Positions 23,889 through 33,761 of a stretch of 64,000 nt of DNA are shown here, piece by piece; the first letter of the stretch is position 1, and every line of letters starts with the position of its first letter. The DNA lies in NCBI RefSeq assembly GCF_020387415.1, contig NZ_JAGWCB010000020.1, positions 1 to 64,000 of the forward strand, read 5' to 3'. Under the pieces are notes generated by a model that was given only the letters and a program-made list of their open reading frames with translations, was not told the DNA's origin and ran no database searches. Both the position numbers and the translations under genes were made by a program. Source of the DNA: Ideonella benzenivorans. Its GTDB lineage: Bacteria > Pseudomonadota > Gammaproteobacteria > Burkholderiales > Burkholderiaceae_C.

Positions 23889-26459
23889 TCAGTGCAGCGG
23901 CGGTTCGCTCACCCGTTTCTGCAGATGGGCCAGGGCTTCCTCGACCTGGTCCACCAGCACCAGGCACAGGTCGCCCGGTTGCAGCCGGCCCAGGGCGGCG
24001 TCGATCGCGACGAACTCCCCGTGGATCTCCTCCACATGCGTGGTGCGCGGGGCACCTTTCAAGCCCTGCTGGAGCAGGGCCAGCACCTCGCCGTCGGCGC
24101 GGCCGCGCTGGCAGGCGTCCTGGTAGAGGATCACATCGTCGAAGGCCTTGCCCAGGATCTGGGTCTGCTCGCGGATGTCCTCGTCGCGCCGGTCACCGGC
24201 ACCGGAGATCACCACCGAGCGGCGGTTGCCTGGCATGGCCTCCACCGCCTGCACCAGGGCGCGCATCGCGTCCGGGTTGTGGCCGTAGTCGGCGATGATG
24301 GTGGCGCCGTGGTAGTCCATCACGTTGAAGCGGCCCGGGGCGTTGTCGGCGTCGTTGACGAAGCTGGCCAGGCCGGCCCGGATGGCGTCCCAGCTCAGGC
24401 CCGCGCCCCAGGCTGCACCGATGGCGGCCATGGCGTTCTCGACCTGGAAGCTGATCGCGCCGCCACGGGTCAGCGGAATGTCCTTCAGCGGCACGGTCTC
24501 GCGCCAATTGCCCTCGGCGGCGACGATGCAGCCATCGTCGACGAACACGCTGCGCTGGCCCTGGGCCCGGTGGGTGGCCAGCACCGGGTGGTGCCGGTTG
24601 GCCGCGAAGTAGATGACACCGCCCGGGCAGGTCGGCGCCATCACCACGCAGTGCGGGTCGGTGGCGTTCAGCACTGCGTAGCCCTGCGGGGCCACGTTCT
24701 GCACGATGACCCGCTTGAGCACCGTCAGGTCCTCGACCGTGGTGATGTAGTTCAGGCCCAGGTGGTCGCCTGCGCCGATGTTGGTCACCACCGCCACCTG
24801 GCATCGGTCGAAGCCCAGCCCTTCGCGCAGGATGCCACCGCGGGCGGTTTCCAGCACGGCAGCCTCGACGTCCGGGTGCATCAGCACGTTGCGGGCGCTC
24901 TTCGGGCCGGAGCAATCGCCCGAGTCGGTCTGGCGGCCGTCCACATGCACGCCGTCGGTGTTGGTCATGCCCACCTTCAGGCCGCTGGCAGCGAACAGGT
25001 GGGCGATCAGGCGGGCGGTGGTGGTCTTGCCGTTGGTGCCGGTCACGGCCACCACCGGCACGCGGCCGTCCTCGCCGGCCGGGAACAGGTGGTCCACGAT
25101 GGCCTCGCCCACCAGCCGGCCCTTGCCGAAGGAGGGCGAGAGGTGCATGCGCAGGCCGGGGGCCGCATTGACCTCGACGATGCCGCCGCGCTGTTCTTCC
25201 AGGGGCCGGCCCACGCTTTCGCAGACCACGTCCACACCACAGATGTCCAGGCCGATCATCTGGGCGGCGGCCACTGCGCGGGCGGCCACGTCGGGGTGGA
25301 CCTCGTCGGTCACATCGGTGGCGGTGCCGCCGGTCGACAGGTTGGCGTTGTTGCGCAGCACGACGCGGCGGCCCTTCTCGGGCACCGATTCGGGGGTCAG
25401 ACCTTGCAGCTCGAGCCGGGCCACCGCGATCTCGTCGAAGCGGATCTTGGTCAGCGAGGTGGCGTGGCCGGTGCCGCGGCGCGGGTCGGCGTTGACCTGG
25501 TCGACCAGCTGGCGCACCGTCTGCACGCCATCGCCGATCACATGGGGCGGATCCCGCCGGGCGGCGGCCACCAGCTTGTTGCCCACCACCAGCAGGCGGA
25601 AGTCGCTGCCGGGCAGGAACTTCTCGACCATCACATGGCCGATCTCGTCGGCGGCCTTGTAGGCGATCTCCAGGTGCTCGCGCGAGGCCACGTTGACCGT
25701 CACACCTTTGCCCTGGTTGCCGTCCTGGGGCTTGAGCACCACCGGCAGGCCGATCTCCTGGGCCACTTCCCAGGCCTCATCGACGCTGTCCACCGGCCGA
25801 CCGGTGGGCACCGGCACGCCAGCGGCGCTCAGCAAGGTCTTGCACAGATCCTTGTCCTGGGCGATGGACTCGCTCACCGCACTGGTGGAGTCGACCTCGG
25901 CCGCCCAGATGCGGTGGGCCTTGGCGCCCCAGCCCAGCTGCACCAGCGAGCCGCTGGTCAGGCGCCGGAACGGAATGCCCCGGGCTACCGCGGCGTGCAC
26001 GATGCAGCCGGTGGAGGGGCCCAGGCGCAGGTCTTCGTCGAGCTCGCGCAGGGCGTCGATGGTGCCGGCCACGTCGAAGCTGCCGCCCGCCAGCGCGGCC
26101 TGGATCAGGGCCTCGGCGGCGGCCAGGGCCTTGCGGCCGACCGCTTCTTCGCTGTACTGCACGACCACCTGGAAGGTGCCGTGCTCCACCGTTTCGGTGG
26201 TGCGCGAGAAGGTCACCGGGCAGCCGGCCTGGGTCTGCAGGGCCAGCGTGGCCAGCTCCAGCACATGGGCCAGCGAGGCCTGGTCGGGCTGGCGGCGCAA
26301 GGGGCCGAGGCCGGGGAAAAGGGCGCGCAGGCGGTCTTCGAAGCCGGGCAGCGTGGTCAGGGCATGTTCGGCCTCGCTGCAGGTGACGATGGCTTCGATG
26401 GCGGTGTGGCGGCTCCAGAGGTTGGGACCGCGCAGGGCTCGGATGCGGGAGATGTCCAT
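23889..26459 (-). CDS. cphA: Cyanophycin synthetase (CphA1 type)
   Basis: 856 residues, normal for CphA1. An N-terminal domain (MDISRIRALRGPNLWS) is followed by an ATP-grasp domain (VVLKPQDGNQGKGVTVN) that adds aspartate to the backbone. A Mur-ligase-like domain adds arginine side chains; its P-loop TGTNGKTTTARLI is intact at about 470-482. Product: multi-L-arginyl-poly-L-aspartate, a nitrogen reserve granule. It begins 30 bp after the CphA2-like gene, so they form one unit. Position near nif genes fits storage of fixed nitrogen. Confidence 0.95.
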   Translation of the reverse strand: MDISRIRALRGPNLWSRHTAIEAIVTCSEAEHALTTLPGFEDRLRALFPGLGPLRRQPDQASLAHVLELATLALQTQAGCPVTFSRTTETVEHGTFQVVVQYSEEAVGRKALAAAEALIQAALAGGSFDVAGTIDALRELDEDLRLGPSTGCIVHAAVARGIPFRRLTSGSLVQLGWGAKAHRIWAAEVDSTSAVSESIAQDKDLCKTLLSAAGVPVPTGRPVDSVDEAWEVAQEIGLPVVLKPQDGNQGKGVTVNVASREHLEIAYKAADEIGHVMVEKFLPGSDFRLLVVGNKLVAAARRDPPHVIGDGVQTVRQLVDQVNADPRRGTGHATSLTKIRFDEIAVARLELQGLTPESVPEKGRRVVLRNNANLSTGGTATDVTDEVHPDVAARAVAAAQMIGLDICGVDVVCESVGRPLEEQRGGIVEVNAAPGLRMHLSPSFGKGRLVGEAIVDHLFPAGEDGRVPVVAVTGTNGKTTTARLIAHLFAASGLKVGMTNTDGVHVDGRQTDSGDCSGPKSARNVLMHPDVEAAVLETARGGILREGLGFDRCQVAVVTNIGAGDHLGLNYITTVEDLTVLKRVIVQNVAPQGYAVLNATDPHCVVMAPTCPGGVIYFAANRHHPVLATHRAQGQRSVFVDDGCIVAAEGNWRETVPLKDIPLTRGGAISFQVENAMAAIGAAWGAGLSWDAIRAGLASFVNDADNAPGRFNVMDYHGATIIADYGHNPDAMRALVQAVEAMPGNRRSVVISGAGDRRDEDIREQTQILGKAFDDVILYQDACQRGRADGEVLALLQQGLKGAPRTTHVEEIHGEFVAIDAALGRLQPGDLCLVLVDQVEEALAHLQKRVSEPPLH

Positions 26460-26489
26460 TGTTCGGTGCGTCGTCGGATGGCGAGGGAC

Positions 26490-28688
26490 TCAGGCGAGCG
26501 GCAGTTCGAAGGTCTCGATGCCGGCGGCGATCAGCTCGGGCGAGATGCCGAAGGCCCAGGCGGTGGCGACCACGGCCAGCAGGGACTGCAGGCGTGCTTC
26601 GCCGGCCATTTGGCCGCGGCGGCGCAGGATCTGGCCCAGATCGACCGCCCCCTGTTCGGCATGGCCGCTGCGCAGGCTCACGCGCTGGCCGTCCATCACG
26701 GCGGCGCGGCCGCCCTGGGCCAGGTGGTCGGCCACAGGGCCGGGCAGGCCATCGGCCCCGGCGGTGGCGTAGAACAGCACCTCGCCATCGCACAGACCGG
26801 CCATTTCGGCGATGCGGGCGTCGTTGCCGTTGAGCACGCCCACGCCATCGGCCAGCACCACGTCGATCTGGGTGCGCAGCACCCGGTAGAGCTGGTCGGG
26901 CTCGGTGATGTCGTGGCGGGCCAGCGCCTCGGCGCCGCCGAAGTCGGTCACCAGGCCGACGTGGCAGCGGTCATAGGGCAGGCCGTGGTCCAGGATCAGC
27001 GAGGCCGGGTTTTCGAACACGGCGGCCTGGGCTTCACGGTTCATCAGCAGGCGGTGGCAGGCATCCCAATATTGCTTGCCGGCCTTTTCGGTGCGGCGGT
27101 GGCCCAGGAACAGGCCATCGGCGCAGGCCAGGGCGGTGGGGCGGCCGCCCAGGTGCACCAGCCGCGCCACCAGGCGGGCGATGAAGGTGCTGTCCTCGGT
27201 GCCGGCCACGCCGACGATGGGAATGCGGCCCGGGTGCGGCTCGTCCTCGTCGGTCGGGAACAGGTGCTCGACGATCTGCTGGCCCACCGGGCGGGGCGTG
27301 CCCTCGGCCGGCTTCAGGTGCATCAGCAGGCCCGGGCCGGCGTTGACTTCGACGATGGCGCCGCCCTGTTCGGCCAGCGGCTTGCCGATGTCTTCGCAGA
27401 CCAGGTCGATGCCGGCGATGTCCAGGCCGACGGCGCGGGCGGCCAGGCTGACCACATGGGCCACCTCGGGGTGAACGTCGTCGGTGCAGTCGATCGCCAC
27501 GTTGCCGTTGCGCTGCACCAGCACCCGCTTGCCGGCCGGCGGCACGTCGTTCGGGGCGAAGCCCTGGCGCTGCAGATCCAGGCGGATCACCTCGTCTTCC
27601 GCCACGTTCAGGCGGTTGAGCGGGTGGCCCTCGGTGGTGCCGCGGCGGGGGTCGGAGTTGATCTGGTTGTCGATCAGCTGCACGACCGTGCTCTTGCCGT
27701 CGCCGGTGATCCAGGCGCTCTCGCCGCGGGCGGCGGCGACCATCTCACCGCCGACCACCAGCACCCGGTGCTCATCGCCCGGGATGCAGCTCTCGACGAT
27801 CACCTCGCTGCCGTGGGTCTCGGCCAGCGTGTAGGCGGCCTCGATGTCGGCCTGCTGGCGCAGGTCCAGGGCCACGCCGCGGCCGTGGTTGCCGTCGCTG
27901 GGCTTGACGACCACCGGCAGTCCGAGGTCTTGGGCGGCTTCCCAGGCCTCCTCGGCGCTGTGGACGATCTGGCCCTCGGGCACCGGCACGCCGCAGGCCT
28001 TCAGCAGCAGCTTGGTCAGGTCCTTGTCGCAGGCGATGTTCTCGGCGATCGCGCTGGTCAGGTCGGTCTCGGCGGTCCAGATGCGGCGCTGGCGGGCGCC
28101 GTAGCCCAGCTGCACCAGGTTGCCGTCGTTCAGGCGGATGTGCGGGATGCCGCGTTCGGTGGCGGCCGAGACGATGCAGGCGGTGGACGGGCCCAGGTAG
28201 CAGTCGTCGATCGCGTCGCGCACCGCGTGCACGGCCGCGGCCACGTCAAAGGGCTCGTCGTTGATCGCGGCCGTCAGCAGGGCATGGCCCTGGGCCAGCG
28301 CGGTGCGGCCGACCTGTTCGTCACGGGCCCGGAACACCATGCGGTAGACACCGCGCTGGGAGACCGAGCGCGTCTGGCCGAAGCCGGTGGGCATGCCCGC
28401 CAGGTTCAGCAGCTCGATCACGCAGTGCTCCAGGATGTGGCCGGCCCAGGTGCCTTCGCGCAGGCGCTCGATGAAGCCGCCGCGCTCGCCGACACCACAG
28501 TGGTGCTCCTCCAGCGCGGGCAGCAGCTTGAGCAGCCGGTCGGTGAAGCCGGGCAGCTTGTTGGAGGGATAGTCCTCCAGTTCACCGAGGTCCAGCCAGA
28601 CCTCCATGGCCGGACGGTAGGTCCAGATGTTCGGGCCACGCAAATAGGTGATGCGCAGCAGCTCAATGGCCTTTTTCTTGTCGCTCAT
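26490..28688 (-). CDS. Cyanophycin synthetase paralogue (CphA2 / CphA' type)
   Basis: 732 residues from ATG 28688. The N-terminal LRITYLRGPNIWTYRPA and ATP-grasp segment (VVVKPSDGNHGRGVALD) match CphA, but the Mur-ligase part is ~100 residues shorter. Its P-loop is destroyed: where CphA1 has GTNGKTT this has GTEDSTF (about 490-497), so the lysine is gone. CphA2 enzymes keep one active site and join beta-Asp-Arg dipeptides made during cyanophycin breakdown; the lost P-loop fits that. Proteobacterial CphA' could differ in substrate. Confidence 0.8.
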   Translation of the reverse strand: MSDKKKAIELLRITYLRGPNIWTYRPAMEVWLDLGELEDYPSNKLPGFTDRLLKLLPALEEHHCGVGERGGFIERLREGTWAGHILEHCVIELLNLAGMPTGFGQTRSVSQRGVYRMVFRARDEQVGRTALAQGHALLTAAINDEPFDVAAAVHAVRDAIDDCYLGPSTACIVSAATERGIPHIRLNDGNLVQLGYGARQRRIWTAETDLTSAIAENIACDKDLTKLLLKACGVPVPEGQIVHSAEEAWEAAQDLGLPVVVKPSDGNHGRGVALDLRQQADIEAAYTLAETHGSEVIVESCIPGDEHRVLVVGGEMVAAARGESAWITGDGKSTVVQLIDNQINSDPRRGTTEGHPLNRLNVAEDEVIRLDLQRQGFAPNDVPPAGKRVLVQRNGNVAIDCTDDVHPEVAHVVSLAARAVGLDIAGIDLVCEDIGKPLAEQGGAIVEVNAGPGLLMHLKPAEGTPRPVGQQIVEHLFPTDEDEPHPGRIPIVGVAGTEDSTFIARLVARLVHLGGRPTALACADGLFLGHRRTEKAGKQYWDACHRLLMNREAQAAVFENPASLILDHGLPYDRCHVGLVTDFGGAEALARHDITEPDQLYRVLRTQIDVVLADGVGVLNGNDARIAEMAGLCDGEVLFYATAGADGLPGPVADHLAQGGRAAVMDGQRVSLRSGHAEQGAVDLGQILRRRGQMAGEARLQSLLAVVATAWAFGISPELIAAGIETFELPLA

Positions 28689-28905
28689 GGGCGGGAGGGC
28701 GGGGTGGAGGGGAAAAACAGGCGGTATCTGACCGCAGCATGACACATTGTGCGCCGGGTGGGGCCGCTCGAAGCGGTGCGGCGAGGACAGGACGCCACAA
28801 GGGCTTGGGTGGCGTGGTGGAATCGCCGAAAATCGCTGTGCGCCTACCGGAACGGCGCAGGACCCGCCGGGTCGCTGCCGGCTCCGGGCGGTGCCTCCAC
28901 CCACC

Positions 28906-31212
28906 ATGCATCACTCCCATCCAGAACATCGCGCCGGGGAATCGACCTCGGCCCTGCCCATGCTGGGTGCTGGTGAAAACGTGCTGGCCAGCCTGACGGT
29001 TGACCTCACGGACGACCAGCACTTCGGCCAGGGCGAACTGCGGCTGACCGAGCGCCGCCTGCTGGCCCGGGCCCACGGCCAGACCGAGTGGGTGGCCTAC
29101 CCGCTGCAGGCCGACTGGCTGCTGCGCCACCACGACCATGCCGGCGTGGGCACGCTGGAGTTGCTGTCCACCACCCAGCGGGTGGCCCAGTGGCATTTCA
29201 CGCTGGCGGTGAACGTGCAGGCGATCCGCTTCGCCCGCCGCTTTGCCCAGGTGATCGAGGCCCTGGCCACGGGCCGGATGGCCGAGGGCGAGGACCCGAC
29301 CCGCTGCCCGTCCTGCCACGCGCCGCTGCCGCCTGACAGCGACGAGTGCCCGATCTGCACCCGCGAGCTGAACACGCCGCCCTCGACCTGGGTGCTGCTG
29401 CGGCTGTGGCGCTTCGCCAAGCCCTACCAGGGGCGGCTGCTGGCCGGCTTCCTGCTGATGCTGGCCTCCACCGCGGCCACACTGGTGCCGCCCTACCTGA
29501 CCATCCCGCTGATGGACGAAGTGCTGATCCCGTTCCAGAACGGCCAGCAGATCGACCCGCACTATGTGCTGCTGCTGCTGTCGGGCCTGCTGGGCGCGGC
29601 CTTGCTGGCCTGGAGCCTGGGCTGGGCCCGCACCTACCTGCTGGCGCTGGTGTCCGAGCGCATCGCCGCCGACCTGCGCACCACCGCCTTCGAGCACCTG
29701 CTGGGCCTGTCGCTGGACTACTTCGGCGCCAAGCGCACCGGCGACCTGATGGCCCGCATCGGCTCGGAGACCGACCGCATCTCGGTCTTCCTGTCGCTGC
29801 ATGCGCTGGACTTCATCACCGACGTGCTGATGATCGGCATGACCTCGGTGATCCTGTTCTCGATCAACCCCTGGCTGGCCCTGGTCACCCTGGTGCCGCT
29901 GCCCTTCATCGCCTGGATGATCCACACCGTGCGCGACCGGCTGCGCACCGGTTTCGAGAAGATCGACCGGGTCTGGGGGGAGGTCACCAATGTGCTGGCC
30001 GACACCATCCCCGGTATCCGGGTGGTCAAGGCCTTTGCGCAGGAGAAGCGCGAGGCCACCCGCTTCAAGGAGGCCAACCAGGCCAACCTGGTCGTCAACG
30101 ACAAGCTCAACAAGACCTGGAGCCTGTTCACGCCCACCGTCTCGCTGCTGACCGACATCGGCCTGCTGGTGGTCTGGGCCTTCGGCATCTGGCAGGTCAG
30201 CCAGGGCCAGATCACCGTCGGTGTGCTGTCGGCCTTCCTGGCCTACATCGGGCGCTTCTACAGCCGGCTGGACTCGATGAGCCGCATCGTCAGCGTGACC
30301 CAGAAGGCCGCGGCCGGCGCCAAGCGCATCTTCGACATCCTGGACCATGTCTCCAACGTGCCCGAACCGGCCCAGCCGGTCTCGGCCGAGGGCCTGCAGG
30401 GCGGGGTGACGATGGACGCGATCGGCTTCCGCTATGGCACGCGCTCGGTGCTGCGCGGGCTGGACCTGGCCATCCGGCCGGGCGAGATGATCGGCTTGGT
30501 GGGCCACAGCGGCTCGGGCAAGAGCACGCTGGTCAACCTGATCTGCCGCTTCTACGACGTGACCGAGGGCGCGATCAAGGTCGACGGCACCGACATCCGG
30601 CGCTTTGCCGTGTCCGACTACCGGCGCCACATCGGCCTGGTGCTGCAGGAGCCCTTCCTGTTCTTCGGCACCGTGGCCGAGAACATCGCCTACGGCAAGC
30701 CCGGCGCGACGCGCGAGGAGATCGTCGCCGCCGCGCGCGCTGCGCATGCGCACGACTTCATCCTGCGCCTGCCACAGGGCTACGACTCGGTGGTGGGGGA
30801 GCGCGGCCAGGGCCTGTCGGGCGGTGAGCGCCAGCGCATCTCGATCGCCCGCGCGCTGCTGATCGACCCCAAGATCCTGATCCTGGACGAGGCCACCTCG
30901 GCGGTGGACACCGAGACCGAGAAGGAAATCCAGAAGGCGCTGGACAACCTGGTGCAGGGCCGCACGACGATCGCCATTGCGCACCGCCTGTCCACGCTGC
31001 GCAAGGCCGACCGGCTGGTGGTGATGGACCGTGGCGAGATCGTCGAGGTCGGGCCGCACGACGAGCTGATGGCCCGGCAGGGACATTACTGGCGCCTGTA
31101 CGAGGCCCAGGCCCGCAAGGCCGAGGCCGACGAGGACGAATCCGACTACGACGCGGCGCTGCTGGCCAGCCACCTGCCGCAGCCTCCGGCCCACGACGCG
31201 GCCACGGCCTGA
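28906..31212 (+). CDS. ABC exporter linked to cyanophycin metabolism, with a zinc-ribbon N-terminal domain
   Basis: 768 residues from ATG 28906. Residues 1-160 are a soluble extension ending in a zinc ribbon (CPSCHAPLPPDSDECPIC). A six-helix exporter domain follows (about 170-470), then an ATPase with GHSGSGKST, LSGGERQRISIARAL and ILILDEATSAVD. It is divergent from the cphA pair and 17 bp ahead of a DUF1854 gene. The pairing of this ABC type with DUF1854 beside cphA recurs in betaproteobacteria. Substrate unknown; peptides or arginine-containing products are guesses. Confidence 0.85.
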   Translation: MHHSHPEHRAGESTSALPMLGAGENVLASLTVDLTDDQHFGQGELRLTERRLLARAHGQTEWVAYPLQADWLLRHHDHAGVGTLELLSTTQRVAQWHFTLAVNVQAIRFARRFAQVIEALATGRMAEGEDPTRCPSCHAPLPPDSDECPICTRELNTPPSTWVLLRLWRFAKPYQGRLLAGFLLMLASTAATLVPPYLTIPLMDEVLIPFQNGQQIDPHYVLLLLSGLLGAALLAWSLGWARTYLLALVSERIAADLRTTAFEHLLGLSLDYFGAKRTGDLMARIGSETDRISVFLSLHALDFITDVLMIGMTSVILFSINPWLALVTLVPLPFIAWMIHTVRDRLRTGFEKIDRVWGEVTNVLADTIPGIRVVKAFAQEKREATRFKEANQANLVVNDKLNKTWSLFTPTVSLLTDIGLLVVWAFGIWQVSQGQITVGVLSAFLAYIGRFYSRLDSMSRIVSVTQKAAAGAKRIFDILDHVSNVPEPAQPVSAEGLQGGVTMDAIGFRYGTRSVLRGLDLAIRPGEMIGLVGHSGSGKSTLVNLICRFYDVTEGAIKVDGTDIRRFAVSDYRRHIGLVLQEPFLFFGTVAENIAYGKPGATREEIVAAARAAHAHDFILRLPQGYDSVVGERGQGLSGGERQRISIARALLIDPKILILDEATSAVDTETEKEIQKALDNLVQGRTTIAIAHRLSTLRKADRLVVMDRGEIVEVGPHDELMARQGHYWRLYEAQARKAEADEDESDYDAALLASHLPQPPAHDAATA

Positions 31213-31229
31213 AGAAGGAGCAGCGTCCG

Positions 31230-31697
31230 ATGATCGACTTTCAACTGCATCGCAATCCCCTGGGCCAGCTGGTGTTCACCGGGGCCGATGGCGTGGCCCG
31301 CGCGGGCATCACCCCGGTGCGGGCCTTTCCGCTGTCTGCGCCGGACGAGGGCGTCTCGCTGGTCAGCACCGAGGGCCAGGAGCTGGCCTGGCTGCCCCGG
31401 CTGTCCGAGGTGCCACAGCCGCAGCGCGGCCTGCTGGAGGAAGAACTGGCCGGCCGTGACTTCATGCCGGTGATCCAGCGCCTGCGCAGCGTCTCCACCT
31501 TCTCCACCCCCAGCACCTGGGAGGTCGACACCGACCGCGGGCCGGCCACGCTGGTGCTCAAGGTCGAGGAGGACATCCGCCGCCTGCCGCAGCGCGGCCG
31601 GTTGCTGATCACCAGCGGCCACGGCATCGTCTTCCTGGTGCCGGATCTGACGGTGCTGGATCGCGCTTCCAAGCGTCTGTTGGAGCGCTTCCTTTAA
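31230..31697 (+). CDS. DUF1854 protein, cyanophycin-associated
   Basis: 155 residues. RAFPLSAPDEGVSLV, DFMPVIQRLRSVSTFSTPS and the end GIVFLVPDLTVLDRASKRLL are the DUF1854 pattern. It starts 17 bp after the ABC exporter, behind GAAGGAG, and is probably translated with it. No enzyme motifs or membrane segments; a partner or regulator of the exporter is the simplest idea. Confidence 0.85.
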   Translation: MIDFQLHRNPLGQLVFTGADGVARAGITPVRAFPLSAPDEGVSLVSTEGQELAWLPRLSEVPQPQRGLLEEELAGRDFMPVIQRLRSVSTFSTPSTWEVDTDRGPATLVLKVEEDIRRLPQRGRLLITSGHGIVFLVPDLTVLDRASKRLLERFL

Positions 31698-31701
31698 CGT
31701 C

Positions 31702-31717
31702 ACGGTGTTTTCACCGT
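31702..31717 (+). terminator. Small hairpin after the DUF1854 gene
   Basis: ACGGTG and CACCGT around TTTT, starting five bases after the stop. No T run follows, so termination strength is doubtful. Confidence 0.35.
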
Positions 31718-31954
31718 CGGGTTGACCTGAACCCGGGGGCAGGACCGCCTGCTTTTCTTGACCTGGGATCAGCGGATTGAAAAGTGCAGGGTTTCCCAAC
31801 CTTTCTTTTCGACTTGTCCTGCCGATCTCCCACAACACACTGCCAGCACGTTCCCAGCGGCGGGAACCGGAAGTAGATGGGTTGTGCACCGGGCGTGCCC
31901 ACGTCTCTCCGTCGCCGCTGTATTTCATTCAGACGGGCAGACAAGGAAGCACGC

Positions 31955-33700
31955 ATGTTCGGATCCCTGACCTTCAAACGCAAGATCTTCGCGCTCGGTG
32001 GCGCCGCCATGGCCGCCCTCGTGGTGATGGCCGTTCTGGCCCTGGTGATGGTGGCGCGCTACATCGAAAGCGGTCGCCGGGCCCAACTGGTCGAGGTGGT
32101 CCGTTCCGCCTACACCATTGTCGAGGGCTACCACAGCAAGGCGGCGGCCGGGCAGATGAGCGAGGCCGATGCCCAGAAGGCGGCCGCCGACGCCTTGCGT
32201 TCGCTGCGCTATGGCGACTCGGGCAAGGACTATGTCTACATCTGGACGATGGATGGCCGCACGGTCATGCACCCGTTCAAGCCGGAATGGACCGGCCAGT
32301 CGATGATGGGCAAGATCCCTGACGGCATGGGGGGCGACCTGATCCAGCGGATGACCCAGGCGGTGGGCGCCAGCAAGGATGGCACCGCGTTCGTGGATGC
32401 GAAGTTCCCCCGCCCGGGCCAGACGGAGGCCGTGGACAAGCTGCAGTACATGCAGAAGGTCGAGGGCTGGAACTGGTTCGTGGGCTCCGGCCTGTACATG
32501 GATGACGTGGCCGCGATGGTCCGTGCCGCGGCGCTGCAGACCGGTCTACTGGTCCTGGTGCTGCTGGCGGTGCTGAGCGCGGTGGCCTACGGCGTCGGGC
32601 GCAGCGTGCTGCGGCAGATCGGCGGTGACCCGGCCGAGGCGCAGCGTGCGATGGACGAGGTGGCCCGTGGCAACCTGGCCGTCTCCCTGCCGCCGGCCGA
32701 GACGGGCAGCCTGATGGGCGCTCTGCACCAGATGGTCGGCTCGCTGCGCGAGACGGTGACCCAGGTGCTGCAGTCGGTGGAGAGCATCTCGGTGGCGGCG
32801 CGCGAGATCGCCACCGGCAATGCCGACCTGAGCGCCCGCACCGAGCAGACGGCGTCCAACCTGCAGGAAACGGCCAGCTCCATGGAGCAACTGACCAGCA
32901 CCGTGCGCCAGAGCGCCGATGCCGCCCGCACCGCCAACCAGCTGGCCTCGTCGGCCGCGGGCGTGGCCGAAGAAGGGGGCCGGGTGGTGTCGAATGTGGT
33001 GCACACGATGAACGACATCAACCAGGCCAGCCAGAAGATCGCCGACATCATCGGCGTGATCGACGGTATTGCCTTCCAGACCAACATCCTGGCGCTGAAC
33101 GCGGCCGTCGAGGCGGCCCGGGCCGGTGAGCAAGGCCGCGGCTTCGCGGTGGTGGCCGGTGAGGTGCGCTCGCTGGCCCAGCGCAGCGCCGAGGCGGCCA
33201 AGGAGATCAAGACCCTGATTGGCGCCAGCGTTGAACAGGTCGAGACCGGCGCGCGCCTGGTCAGCCAGGCGGGCGACACCATGTCGCAGATCGTCTCCTC
33301 GGTGGGACGGGTGACCGACGTGGTGGGCGAGATCACCGCCGCGGCGGCAGAACAGAGCCAGGGCATCGGCGAGGTCAACCAGGCCGTCACCAACCTCGAC
33401 CAGATGACGCAGCAGAACGCCGCACTGGTGGAGGAATCGGCGGCCGCGGCGGAAAGCCTGCGCGAGCAGGCGCACCGCCTGTCCGAGGTGGTCAGCCGCT
33501 TCCGCCTGGGGCATGAAGTGGCCACCCGTGCGACGCCGATGGCGGCGCCGGCACCCCGTGCGGCGAGCGTGTCGCGCCCGGCGCTGAAGCCGGTGTCGTC
33601 GGCCCGCCCGGCGGCCAGGCCGGTGACCGTGACCAAGCCGGCGGCCGCGCCAGCGACGGCCGTGGCGGCCGAGGGCGGCGACGACTGGACCACGTTCTGA
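31955..33700 (+). CDS. Methyl-accepting chemotaxis protein (single-Cache sensor)
   Basis: 581 residues from ATG 31955 (AAGGAAG upstream). First helix about 10-32; a short periplasmic sCache_2 sensor (33-185) with [17 protein letters not shown] and [15 protein letters not shown]; second helix about 190-212; HAMP and signalling domain with [20 protein letters not shown] long alanine/proline tail ends in GGDDWTTF, resembling the CheR-tethering type of C-terminus. sCache_2 sensors often bind short organic acids. Monocistronic. Confidence 0.92.
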   Translation: MFGSLTFKRKIFALGGAAMAALVVMAVLALVMVARYIESGRRAQLVEVVRSAYTIVEGYHSKAAAGQMSEADAQKAAADALRSLRYGDSGKDYVYIWTMDGRTVMHPFKPEWTGQSMMGKIPDGMGGDLIQRMTQAVGASKDGTAFVDAKFPRPGQTEAVDKLQYMQKVEGWNWFVGSGLYMDDVAAMVRAAALQTGLLVLVLLAVLSAVAYGVGRSVLRQIGGDPAEAQRAMDEVARGNLAVSLPPAETGSLMGALHQMVGSLRETVTQVLQSVESISVAAREIATGNADLSARTEQTASNLQETASSMEQLTSTVRQSADAARTANQLASSAAGVAEEGGRVVSNVVHTMNDINQASQKIADIIGVIDGIAFQTNILALNAAVEAARAGEQGRGFAVVAGEVRSLAQRSAEAAKEIKTLIGASVEQVETGARLVSQAGDTMSQIVSSVGRVTDVVGEITAAAAEQSQGIGEVNQAVTNLDQMTQQNAALVEESAAAAESLREQAHRLSEVVSRFRLGHEVATRATPMAAPAPRAASVSRPALKPVSSARPAARPVTVTKPAAAPATAVAAEGGDDWTTF

Positions 33701-33761
33701 GCCCACGGGCCCCACACGGGGCTGGGATATGCTGGCTGCGGCATCGTGCCGATCTGCAGCC

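Noticed and set aside
23892-28742. A 1616-codon open frame on the plus strand over both cph genes
   Set aside because: Long histidine/glycine/alanine-rich frames opposite GC-rich genes are codon-bias artefacts; the minus-strand CphA proteins explain the DNA.
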